This document shows, in pieces, positions 1 to 9,799 of a stretch of 64,000 nt of DNA (position 1 is its first letter; the number at the start of each line of letters is the position of its first letter). The position numbers and the translations under genes were made by a program. The DNA comes from Chaenocephalus aceratus (Eukaryota; Chordata; Actinopteri; Perciformes; Channichthyidae), in NCBI GenBank assembly GCA_023974075.1, contig CM043788.1, forward strand, positions 13,978,188 to 14,042,187, given 5' to 3'. A model generated the notes under the pieces. It saw only the letters and a program-made list of their open reading frames with translations. It made no database searches and was not told the origin of the DNA.

Positions 1-179
1 ATTTAGTAAACTACATTTTCGTCTCGTCACTTTTCGTCAACGATATTGCATGTTGATTTCGTTACAGTTATTGTTTACTGCCGTCGGTGCCGTCTCGTCA
101 TCGTCTCGTTTTCGTCATGGAAAAAAAGGTCGTTGACGAACATATTTCGTCATAGTTTTAGTCAACGAAATTAACACTA
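1..179. mobile_element. Terminus of a hAT-like DNA transposon
   Basis: The segment is made of reiterated TCGTC/GACGA words and ends in GTCAACGAAATTAACACTAC at 163-182. This layout matches the subterminal and terminal part of a widespread teleost hAT-type repeat whose ends read as AACGAAAATTAACACTG. The other end lies outside the window. No coding sequence is seen. The class rests on recognised end sequence only; no target duplication can be tested. Confidence 0.45.
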
Positions 180-260
180 CCTAGCACACACACTGACAAA
201 CAAACCAATACAAGTCATTTGACCAATAAAAAGTCCAGAGAATGTCAAAATACACATCAG

Positions 261-393
261 GGTTTCCCACACAGACTATACTTGGGCGGGCCGCCCAGGT
301 ATATTAACGGCCGCCCAAGTATATTTCGCGACCCATTTTAAAAAAAAAATGTATTCGTCCGTGACCACGACGCCATCTGCGATCGATTAACTT
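261..393. mobile_element. Possible hAT-type terminus (GGGTTTCCC motif)
   Basis: CAGGGTTTCCCACA at 259-272 resembles the terminal motif of several fish hAT families, followed by a GC-rich internal inverted repeat around GGCGGGCCGCCC. The right end was not identified. The following few hundred bases show no gene. Confidence 0.3.
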
Positions 394-696
394 GTGCACA
401 ATGATCCCTCACTCCCTTGCTCTGATCTCGCCTCCTTCTGGCCTGTTAAGTGGCCTGCCTCACACAGGGTGACTGGCTGTCCACATGATGTGGCCTGCCG
501 ACATGGCCACTGTCATGCAGATCATAAATCAAAGCCCTTGATTGGTCTCCGTGTGTCATTCAATCTCTGGATAAGCTCAGCTCAGGTGAGGTAAAGGACT
601 CTGAGTGTTTAGCTAGTTAACTTAGTCTAAGTTCTCAGTGGGTCTCAAACGGTGTGATCACCATTTATGTAAACACATATTTCCATTTGAGAGGGT

Positions 697-880
697 AGTG
701 ATTGGTCTAATGGATAGTGAGGTGGGCTGAAGATAGGAAGGCTGTGAGTGCAAATCCCGCCAGGAACACCACCACTAGTGTGCCCTTGAGTAAGGCACTT
801 AGCCCTTAGTTACTCCAGGGAGAATGTCCCTGTAATCGGTCATTATAAGTCGCTTTGGATAAAAACGTCAGCTAAATGAA
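697..880 (+). repeat. tRNA-derived SINE (teleost type)
   Basis: An A-box-like stretch (TGGTCTAATGGATAG near 702) is followed by a B-box-like GTGCAAATCCC near 750. Next comes the hallmark fish-SINE middle (CCTTGAGTAAGGCACTTAGCCC near 785) and the tail TAAGTCGCTTTGGATAAAAACG near 846, which fish SINEs share with partner LINEs. The same tail occurs inverted at 28668-28706. The element is transcriptionally dead by appearance and has no ORF. Confidence 0.75.
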
Positions 881-899
881 TAGTAACCCATTTCCATAT

Positions 900-1550
900 G
901 ATCATGTGTGGGTAGTAGATTTAAACTATAGGGCTATCATTATGGGCCCTGCCTGTACCTGTTCGCTCTGCCATTGCGTGAAGGGTCTGCTAACAAGCGA
1001 CCAACAGAAAGGTTCATGTTAATGTTGTTGCACGTCACCTCAACCCACGTGACGTATACACATAGCAACACCCATGTTGTGCTGTGTATCCAAAACAAAC
1101 AGTGGGTTAACATTTTCTATATGCTGCCTCTGCATGCGTGTGTGTGTCAGTGAGAAGGGAGCAGCGGACAAGTGTCTGCGGTGTCAAGGAAAAGTGGGAG
1201 ACACTGGAGCAAGTGTGAACCAGAGAGTGATCCAAAGAAACTATCAAAAATAAACACACGTGTGTGTGCCAAGACAAAAATTGACCGAAGGGTAGGATTA
1301 CGGTCCAAAGACAAACTGTTGGCTGTGTGATTCTTTGCTTTATATGAACTGAAGCATACATAATATCAACATTTGAATGTCTTTAACATAAATGTTGAAA
1401 TGACTTTGTTAACTGTTCATTAAAAGGATTTTACATCCAAAATTCCTAAAAGTGAAAGGTTGGGATAAACCATTACTTTCCTATATGTTCAATAATACAC
1501 TGCTTCAGTAGTGTCTACCTAGAGTCAAGGGTCAGTCTTTAATGACAATT
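900..1550. other. Non-coding, no feature recognised
   Basis: Short AT-rich unique sequence with a small TG/CA-rich patch (1135-1270). The open frames here have no family resemblance and no splice-site support. Probably ZC3H3 intron or 3' flank. Confidence 0.4.
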
Positions 1551-1554
1551 TAAT

Positions 1555-1690
1555 TTAAAGGGCCCTATTGTGCTTTTAAGGAGTTTCCTTTCCGGTAGTG
1601 CGTTTTATAATTTGTTTGTGCATATACATGGTCTGCAAAGGCTAAAAGTGCATTAATGCTGGGAAATACCGAAGTGGCATGGAAGAACAA
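1555..1690. mobile_element. Fragment of TTAA-flanked MITE
   Basis: TTAA is followed by AGGGCCCTATTGTGCTTTT and then TGGTCTGCAAAGGCTAAAAG. The same words, in either orientation, occur at 15998-16163, 25446-25868 and 27590-27915. Ends at TTAA suggest a piggyBac-type target preference. Only the left part is present. Confidence 0.5.
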
Positions 1691-1699
1691 TAACCTGCA

Positions 1700-3380
1700 C
1701 AACAACTATAACAACTGGATGCAGGCGTTTAGATTGTGCTCGGTGCGTTGCTCTTCAGTATAACACATCACTGCTCTGTCTTTCTTTTAGAGAAAACACA
1801 TTTTCTTATAAAAAAGATTTTAGGTTTTAAAGCAGGCAACCACATATTCTTTAAGTGTAACTTATTTATGGTTTACTAAAATCGGAGTGAGAAACATTCT
1901 GCCCCCATCAAATGGTTTATGATGTCCCTTAATTATAATACAGCTGCTTGTTTGTTTCATGTGTGTTTGCATGTCTGTCCACACAGTAGTGTGCACATAC
2001 ATGTCACTGGAGAAAGTGGGAAATGTCGAGAGAGCAGGGCCGTGATGCAAAGCAGCATGGATGATTTGTGGAGATATAAATGGGGTCACTGTAGGCACAG
2101 TAACGGGATCCCCGAAGGGGGGGGTGAGGAAGGTGGAATTATTTTGTGATTGTAATGGTTCCATGGTATCTGGGGGTGGGGGGGCAGCATGTTGGTAAGC
2201 TGATGCGGAGAGCAAAGGTGGCATCACTGCCACTGTAAAAGTGTGTGTTTACAGCTGAGCAGTAAAACTCGAATAGCCAATGGGAGAATCCGCTTCTAAA
2301 TACTAACTCAGTAACAAGATAGAGTCATGCTACAGTTAAGACCTGCACTATAAGTACACAAGTAGTCTGCATTGGTACCTGAAGACAAACGATACATAAC
2401 GGGACCTGATTCAGTGATACATCTATGAGTTTCAAGATGTATGAGACACTATTTTACACCAAAAATGATTTCTCCCTCAGTCTTGATAGTCACAATATAA
2501 AAAGTCAAATATTCCCTCCATTCAAATTGTTTTACTCACATTTATGTCCCGGTTTTTCACTAGGTGTTTAACATTCCTCTACTGACGGGGCGAGTTACAT
2601 TCAGTCAGAATAGCAAATTGCTGTCATATACAAATGCAGACCCTTATCTTCGCAAAAGCAGTCTTTGAAACATGACTGGCAAGCAACCTAAACCCTCCAG
2701 CAAAGAGAGGCCTTACAGAGCATGGATGTATAAAGAGACCTGGATTCAGCATGTGAGTCAGGCCTGTTTATTCCTAAGAAAGTTGCTTAGTGGTGCAGGA
2801 TAGCAGAAAGGGCCTGAATTTAGGAACAAGTATGGAGACTTAGGTTCATAAAACATGCGCTCTTAAGCACCGCCTCCAATTCACTCCGATACGGCCAGTA
2901 TCAGCTCAGTCAAATACATGGTTAGGGAAAATAACTATACATTTGTCTTTTAGCTCATTTTACAACTTTTAGAACCTGCTGATCTTTATACAGGCTGCTG
3001 AAGTGGGTAGATTTACCTCAAAAGAAATTATCCACTCATTTACTTTCCCATTGTAAATCAATGGGAGTCCATACTGACACAGAATATGTAGTACTACGGT
3101 TTTTGCATGTGAACTTGACCCTGAACCCTCTTTCCACTCTACCTACGAATGACAAAAGATATTTTTGTACGTTTCAGAACCATTGCCATTTTTTCCGGCA
3201 AAGCCAGTTCCAGGACTAGAAGGTGACGTAAAAATAAAAGAATAGTCTACCAGATTGAAACTAATGGAAACCAAAATACAGTGTTATAATATGTATATTT
3301 ACAATACCATATACCTCTATCTATATTTAAAGTCTGTTGAGTTGTATTTTTCAAATAATTGCATATCTGCCGAAAGCTGT
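1700..3380. other. Non-coding, no feature recognised
   Basis: Unique-looking AT-rich sequence with two G-rich tracts near 2113 and 2173. The 1862-2233 minus-strand frame has no recognisable domain and lacks the Cys/His pattern expected of a ZC3H3 finger exon. Confidence 0.4.
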
Positions 3381-3386
3381 CACTAA

Positions 3387-3713
3387 CGGCCCGTCCACAC
3401 GGCGGCGTGCGTTGAAGCTTCAACGCTTCTGCCCATTCACTTTGAATTGGGTGACGTCACGCTTTGCCGAACTGCATTGTGGGAGCATCGCTTCGCTTTT
3501 CTCGCGTTGCTCGCTTCAAAAGTCGAGCAATGTTCAACTTTTGAAGCTTTGGCGGAAGCGTCAGCCAATCAAATCATATGCCAGTACAAGCTCTAGCCAA
3601 TCAAACCGCGTGCTTGTGTGTACGGGGCGGGAGATTCATGTGATTGGTTGTTGGTCGAGTTTCAGACAAGCTCACCAGCAAGCTTCAACACACGCTGCCG
3701 TGTGGACGCTGCG
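3387..3713. mobile_element. PIF/Harbinger-type MITE with TAA target duplication
   Basis: The element starts CGGCCCGTCCACACGGCGG and ends with its imperfect reverse complement (CCGTGTGGACGCTGCG), giving TIRs of about 35 bp that include GTTGAAGCTT. It is flanked by TAA at 3384-3386 and 3714-3716, a 3-bp duplication typical of PIF/Harbinger. The ends and most of the interior match the longer copy at 45649-46234, so this is an internally deleted derivative that has lost the MADF exon. It is non-coding. Confidence 0.85.
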
Positions 3714-4329
3714 TAATCCCTTTTGAAACTGCAAATTGGTTAATCAATTAACAACAAAAGAAATTGGCAAGGATACAAATAAATAGGTAACAAATAAAAA
3801 CATTTTACTCAAATACATACCTATAAAATAGTAAAACCAGAGAAGCTGATAATGCTGTATTGATCTCTTAATAATTCCAAGAGCTGTACACATGTTGCAC
3901 TGTTGGTAAAAAAAAAAAAAAACTAAAAAGACAACCGGAAACAGGGACATTTTTAGCCGACATTTTCAAATAACAATATTGTTATTTTGCAGCCAGGAGT
4001 TATATAACTTGACGAACTGTAACATTTGAATACCTTGTTAAAAAAAAAAAATCAATCGTGTGATGATTTTGCTACATTAGCTGTTTCGATTGAATTTTCC
4101 ATAAAGTGATTTAAAAATTCAGATAAACTCTTTTGACATTAAACTTCAGACCTGGAAATAAGATTATGAAGAAAATGGCTGCAGTGCGCAAAGTGATATG
4201 CAGTAGTGGGCTTAAAAAGTCACAAGGCATATTAGCAGAACGGTGAAGACAGCTACAGAGAGGAAAAAGACTGCGTGAGAGAGGAAAGAAAAACCGGAGT
4301 GAGATAGAGACCTAAAACGCTCCCGAAGC

Positions 4330-5370
4330 CTGTCACATGGGGCCTGAAGTCGCACTGCTCAGCACTTCCTCTTGTAGGTCTGTCCGCTCCTGACATTTAT
4401 CTGCCTTATTAGATTATCTGGGCTACATGGCTCATGCTGGCCCACGCACATGCAGATACATACATTCACGCGCACCTCTCGATTCATTACAGCGCTAACT
4501 GCTTACTTTAAGTTTATGCCCTCTTTAAATTAAACCACAGATAACCACGGGAAAACAGAAGGGAGGAGAGGCTAAAGCTGGCCATTGAGGAGGAAATTAA
4601 GAAACATTGTTTGGGAGTGTATTATCATGCATGTGTGAGTGGTCATAAGGTTGCTTTTTAACGGGCTCATCTATAGGGACGCTGCTTCCCATCATTAGTA
4701 ATTCAATTTACGCTTTATTAGCAGCTCTTATCGGAGGCACAGACGGGCCACGGTGGGCAGCTTTCCTCACTCCATCTTCCTCTGCACTCCACCCTCTTGA
4801 TTCTGAATCCCCTTCTTTAATTAGAGACGCATGTGTTCCTGCTGTAAGCCGTTCAAGGTGTCCAAATGACACGGAGAAATGATGGAGGAAAGGAAGGGGG
4901 GAAAGGACGTGCACAAAAGTTACAGAATCAGAAAAGGAAAGGCAGAGTGATAGACACAGAGCCATGGGGACGAATAAAGCCTAATGTTAATAGTGATGGC
5001 TTTTTCTAATGTCTTCTGACTTCATTGAGTATGGGAGATTACACCAAGATGGGCATGAGGCGTGTAGGGTACACGCAGAATGACCGGAGGGTTGGAGGGG
5101 CAAGAGGAGGGGGAGGGAGGAGGGGAGAGAGACTGAGAAGGGAGGGAGGACTGTAAAAACAATGATTGCTTTCCATCAGGTTAGGCCTATATTCTACAGT
5201 TCGTTAAAACAATCCAATTTGCAAAAGGATAATTATGCATTAGCTCCTTTTTATCTACTGGAAGGAGAGCGGTGCCAGGGCTTGATAGCGGTGGCGCTGC
5301 CTGCCTCCACCTCTGCAAATTACCCGCTATCGGCACTTGTTCGCCATCACGGCTGAATTGGGCAATCAAT
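4330..5370. promoter_or_regulatory. Candidate conserved non-coding element cluster
   Basis: The stretch is free of recognised repeats and rich in homeodomain and POU-like words, for example GGATAATTATGCATTAG near 5227 and CATTAGTAATTCAATTTACG near 4694. It has the balanced composition common in vertebrate developmental enhancers. ZC3H3 neighbours MAFA in other vertebrates, so a mafa enhancer inside or beside ZC3H3 is conceivable; that link is inference. Interspecies alignment would decide. Confidence 0.3.
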
Positions 5371-5374
5371 TAAA

Positions 5375-5391
5375 CCCCCCCCCCCCCCCCC
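5375..5391 (+). repeat. Poly-C homopolymer (17 C)
   Basis: An uninterrupted run of 17 cytosines just right of the candidate conserved element. Its length is probably polymorphic and hard to sequence. Confidence 0.9.
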
Positions 5392-6339
5392 TTCACCTCC
5401 TCTTAGAGAGTGCCTGTGAGCCTCTCTAGTGACAGCCAGATACACAAAGCCCAGACAAGGAGGAATACTCGGATGTGAGCTGTTGCCCTCTACTGGAGAC
5501 AGCTGGAATAATGGCTGAAGGGCCAATTAGTTGTCTCTCAATTCAATAAGACATAGCTTATAATCATGTGATGAGTATGTGGTGTGTTCACAGCGGAAAA
5601 AGTATAAATCGGTAAATACTAGACTCCACTGTTTTGCTCTTTTGATAACGCTGCGCAATTTGCATATATTAGACTAACCCTATCTCATTGCATTACATTT
5701 AAAGTAAATAAAAAAAACTGCAACTACTTTGCATGCCTGTATTAATGTTATTTTTTTGCATTATTAAATTGTTTATCTTTTATTTTTATTTTAAACTCCT
5801 TTGCAATGTTTTGATAACCGGCAACAAAATATTTTTCCTAATTGGGATTTATCCGTTCATCCATTCTTCCATCCATCCATGAATATTTTTAAAAACAAAT
5901 TTATACCAGCCTTAAAAGCTTAGGAAAATCTTTCTGGTGAAATACAGGGGTTTTTGGAAACTAACTGCAAAAACTATGTACTACGACAATAAGCATATTG
6001 GGAAATACAGAATACGTTCTACAAGTATGCAGTATTCTGATAACACTGGGGCACAACTCAAGAATTGAAGCAAGACATGTTGCCAAAGATTCCCTTTGGC
6101 AACAACAAGTCACTACAAAGCAATACATTAAGACACAAAGAACCAACAAATAAATCTAACAGACAATGTCCTACTTTTTTCAATTGAGTGGAAGTAAAGC
6201 CACTATAAAAAAGAAAACGGAATGGTTCCAAAGACTGAAGCAAAGAGCGTTCTGATGATACAACCCCTGACTGTCGGTTTGAAATATTTTATGCCAACTT
6301 TGATACATAAGAAAAACCTAAAGACGTGGCAATGCTCTG

Positions 6340-7530
6340 ATAAAAGGGTTGATCTAAAGGGATAAACAAAGGTGTTCCACAAGGCTCTATTTTGGCCCCT
6401 GTCTTATTCTCCATCTTTATAAATGAACTAGGAAATGGGATAAACCCAGCACGGTTTCATTTATACGCCGATGATACAGTTGTTTATACAGTGGCTTCCT
6501 CTTTAACTCAGGCTATAGAGCTTCTACAGGATGCTTTTAATACACTGCAACACTCCTTGCTAAGGCTAAGACTGGTCCTTAATGCAAAAAAGACCAAGTA
6601 CATGACCTTCTCTCGCTCTCGAGCTAATACAGCTGTCCCTCCGATTCTTACACTGGAAGGGACATGCCTTGACAAAGTAGCATCCTACAAATATCTGGGC
6701 ATATGGATTGATGAAAAGATGGCCTTTGATGTTCATATTGGGAACCTACTGAGAAAACTTAGACCTAAACTGGGCTTTTTCTTTCGTTTAAGGAAATGTT
6801 TCCCGTCTGAAGCCAGGAAGAGAATTGTGCAGAGTTCCTTTCTGTCTGTATTAGACTATGGCGATGTGATCTATATGCATGCTTCTTCCTCCCTGCTTAA
6901 AAAGCTGGACTCTGCGTACCATACTGCTATACGTTTTGTAACGGGTGCAGGCTCTCGCACCCACCACTGCACTTTGTATCAGTCCTTAGGATGGTCCTCT
7001 CTGTACCAAAGAAGACAATCACACATGTTGATTTTTATCCTTAAGTCATTGCTAGGTAAGCTGCCCTTATATATCTCCAGACTTCTGTCATTTTATACTT
7101 GCTTTTTTTAAATACTAGACGAGCAGCAAATGGGATGCTTTTAAATGTTCCTTTGATGCAGTCAGAGCTTGGTAAAGCTGCATTCTCCCACTATGCTCCC
7201 TTTTTATGGAATACGCTGCAAGTAAAACTTTGTCTCGAGGAACTTCCTACTGTAAATGCTTTTAAAGGTATGCTACGATTAGCCCTTCATGAAACATGTA
7301 ACTGTTTTACCTGATGCTATTGCTGATGTGAGTATGCTTCTTGCCACTGCACAAATGGCCTTCTGTATTTATATTTTAATTGTATGTTTTTTTTGTTTAA
7401 TGCCTTTGTTTTATGTTGAAACTTGTTGTGTGCCGTGTTGGTCAGGACTCCCTGGAAGAAGAGATCTTGTATCTCAATGGGACATTCCTGGATAAATAAA
7501 GGATAAATAAAATAAAATAAAATAAAGAGT
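6340..7530 (+). mobile_element. 5'-truncated LINE: reverse transcriptase C-terminal half and 3' tail
   Basis: The reading begins within the RT domain (GVPQGSILAPVLFSIFINEL, then the catalytic YADDTVVY box) and continues through YKYLGIWIDEK and LDYGDVIYMHA to a C-terminal segment (GKAAFSHYAPFLWN). Frame is broken at a run of seven T at 7103-7109. The 3' end is the short motif AAGAAGAGATCTTGTATCTC followed by reiterated ATAAA/ATAAAATAAA units (7490-7526), as in CR1/L2/Rex-type LINEs that end in short tandem repeats. The same family occurs inverted at 21690-24125. Truncated, with no endonuclease, so dead. Confidence 0.85.
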
Positions 7531-8235
7531 GATGCAGCACAGACATTTATTGTAAATGTAATAGAATATAGAGGAAGTTGTGCATATGATCCTATAATAT
7601 GGAAGATTAAATAAAGACCCATCTGCCAAATGTGCCCTTATGTGTGACGGTGCCAAAGCCGAGCAGTCTGTCTGTGTTAGTTCCATTTATTTATTATAAC
7701 TACATGTAAACATATAATTTTTTTAAATAACAGAACAGGTTACCAAACCCAACCTATTTGGGAGAGTGCAGTAACAAAAAAAGGTATCTTTTATTTTACT
7801 TTTGCCCCATTTGATCTGGGAAATCTAGTATCATGGGAGGTGTGAATCATTAAAATGATGTTAATAGTAGCATTAGACGTAGCACTAAGATAGAACAGGC
7901 CTGCAAAAGAACCATTACCAGTGAAACAAAACATAATATTATCAAATCCTAAAACTAATAATTATCTCAATAATCACTCATTTGGTCCTAATGTCAGGAG
8001 TTTTGAAGTGGTTGATGGACAGTTATTGACAGAGTTATTGGCTAAAACAAGTTGCAAGAGCACCACCAACTGGTCATCCAGTGTAACTCTAAACTAAAGA
8101 GTGGGTGGGAAATCAAAATTATATACAAAGTTATGTTGCTGTGGGTCTTACTGTATGGTTGCTGTGATCCCCATGCTTGTGAGTGAGGGAGAAAAGAAGG
8201 AATATTTTAAAAAAAATAAATAAAAAAACAACAAT
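7530..8235. other. Non-coding, no feature recognised
   Basis: AT-rich sequence between a LINE 3' end and a MITE. No splice-supported exon or known repeat was recognised. Confidence 0.4.
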
Positions 8236-8239
8236 AGCC

Positions 8240-8886
8240 ACGTTCACACCGCAGTACTTTTCCCAGTATAGTTCCGATAGTTCTTGAAATGTCACGTTCA
8301 CACCAACAAAATCCGAAACTAGAATTTAGTTCATGAGAACCTTTTCAGCCCCTTTTTAGTCCCTGCTAGAGAGCAGGTACTTTCATGGGAGAAAAAGGTT
8401 CCCATTTCTGATTGGCTGGGCGGGTTGCAAACCACGCCCCGTAAAACTCTGAAAGTTTTGTGAAGCCGCCATTGTATTTGCTGGCATTAGCATTATTAGC
8501 ATTAGCCCAGCGCAACAACGTAGAGAGACTAACTTATGGCAACACAAAATAAAACATGTGAGCGATGGAGATGAGGAGGTGTCGGCGTTCTGGCGATTTA
8601 CTCGGAAGGCTTCAGTAGAAGCTGCTGGGAGTCCCAGCAGCTTCTACTGAAGCCAGTCCCCAACTCCGGGGACTTCCGGTCGGGGACTTCGGGTGGCAGT
8701 ATACGCCGTGAAGTTGTTTGCGGCCTGCCAATAAACCCAAAGCAGAAGAAGAAGTGACGTCAGCAGCTTCATTTACCTAATCCACCCCCAGGGACTTATT
8801 CCGTTGTGAACGCGATCTGCTCTTTAGTTCATCAGAACTAAGTACTGGGAACTAAGTACGGAAAAGTACTTGGTGTAAAAGCACCT
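8240..8886. mobile_element. Non-autonomous TIR element carrying a long palindrome
   Basis: The left end (TTCACACCGCAGTACTTTTCCC) and right end (GGAAAAGTACTTGGTGTAAA) are inverted relatives, with the subterminal words AGTTCTGATGAAC and AGTTCC repeated in inverse order. The interior holds the fish-MITE phrase GATTGGCTGGGCGGG and a 47-bp palindrome at 8608-8654. There is no coding frame. Superfamily is not settled. Confidence 0.6.
8608..8654. repeat. Perfect 23-bp inverted repeat with 1-base centre
   Basis: The left arm is 8608-8630, the centre base is 8631 and the right arm is 8632-8654. The arms pair without mismatch around GGCTTCAGTAGAAGCTGC. It could extrude as a cruciform or form a hairpin in a transcript. 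Confidence 0.9.
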
Positions 8887-8889
8887 AAT

Positions 8890-9620
8890 ATGGTTCTTAC
8901 ATTTCTATCAAATATTGCACACAATTGTAACCTCAAACCATGTAATGTGATTTGCAATATAGGAACATATGGTTGGCAACTCATAACAGGGAAAACTGTC
9001 CATTAAAAAACAACCTAATGAAATGAGCAGAACTATACTTAATAACACTCATTGCACATTCCTATTTACTGCACAAGTTATTTGTCATAACGTTCTTATT
9101 TTATTTGTTTATTTTCATTGTAAACATTTCTTCTTATTCTTTACATTTTTTATAGGTTATTTTTCATAGTTGTATATTTGCTACATTTTAGCAATTTTTT
9201 TTACAACCTTATTACTCTTAATGTGTTTTTTGCGTGGACCATTACAAACAAAAGCAAATTCCTTGTATTTGATTTATTTTCTATGCTTATTAGCTTTTAT
9301 CCGTGCTTGCTTTTGCAGTTGTTGTGTTTTAAAGGATTTGGATGAATGTGCTTTTAATGGTGCATCTGCTTTAATATGTGCTGTGATTGTGTGTTTTTGT
9401 GTGCGCTGACTGCTTACGTGCTGTTATTGTGCTTATGTGGAGGATTTTTCTTTGCTTACTGTATGTGCTCCTTTATACTTTGTTTTAATACCATCAACCT
9501 GCAAGCTAAATCTGGCACCTTACATTAAGTTATGTAATCAAGTGTCAATTCAAGTGAATTGTCCCGAAATGTCTAAATATTCCCAATGAACCCGACTGAT
9601 TGTAACCATAGGTGTCTGAT
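8890..9620. other. Non-coding, probable ZC3H3 intron
   Basis: T-rich sequence left of the ZC3H3 exon at 9627-9799, on the downstream side of its splice donor. I looked for the next ZC3H3 exon on the minus strand and found none with CCCH spacing. Confidence 0.4.
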
Positions 9621-9626
9621 TCCTAC

Positions 9627-9799
9627 CTGTCTTTGTTGATGTGGGGGAGAGCCGCCTCAACTTGTGCCTACCAAAAGACACCAGCTCCCTGGAGGGCGTC
9701 CTCCGTCCTCCTGTGGGACTCCTGGCGTAGCTGTGCGTCCGACCGCGGGGGGAGTACTTCACCGCTGAGGGGCTGCCCCCCTTCTCTGAACCAGCTCCA
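9627..9799 (-). CDS. zc3h3: ZC3H3 coding exon 3
   Basis: The acceptor TAACTACAG lies just right of 9799 and the donor CAG/GTAGGA at 9626-9625. The exon enters in phase 2 and reads from GAGSEKGGSPSAVKYSPRG to SFGRHKLRRLSPTSTKTG, a basic, Ser/Arg-rich linker ahead of the zinc fingers. Phase matches the preceding exon's end exactly. Confidence 0.8.

Noticed and set aside
1862..2233. Minus-strand 123-codon frame as a ZC3H3 exon
   Set aside because: No CCCH pattern, no matching splice sites in phase.
4708..4965. Minus-strand frame as a ZC3H3 exon
   Set aside because: No similarity to ZC3H3 and no convincing acceptor; falls in the candidate non-coding element.
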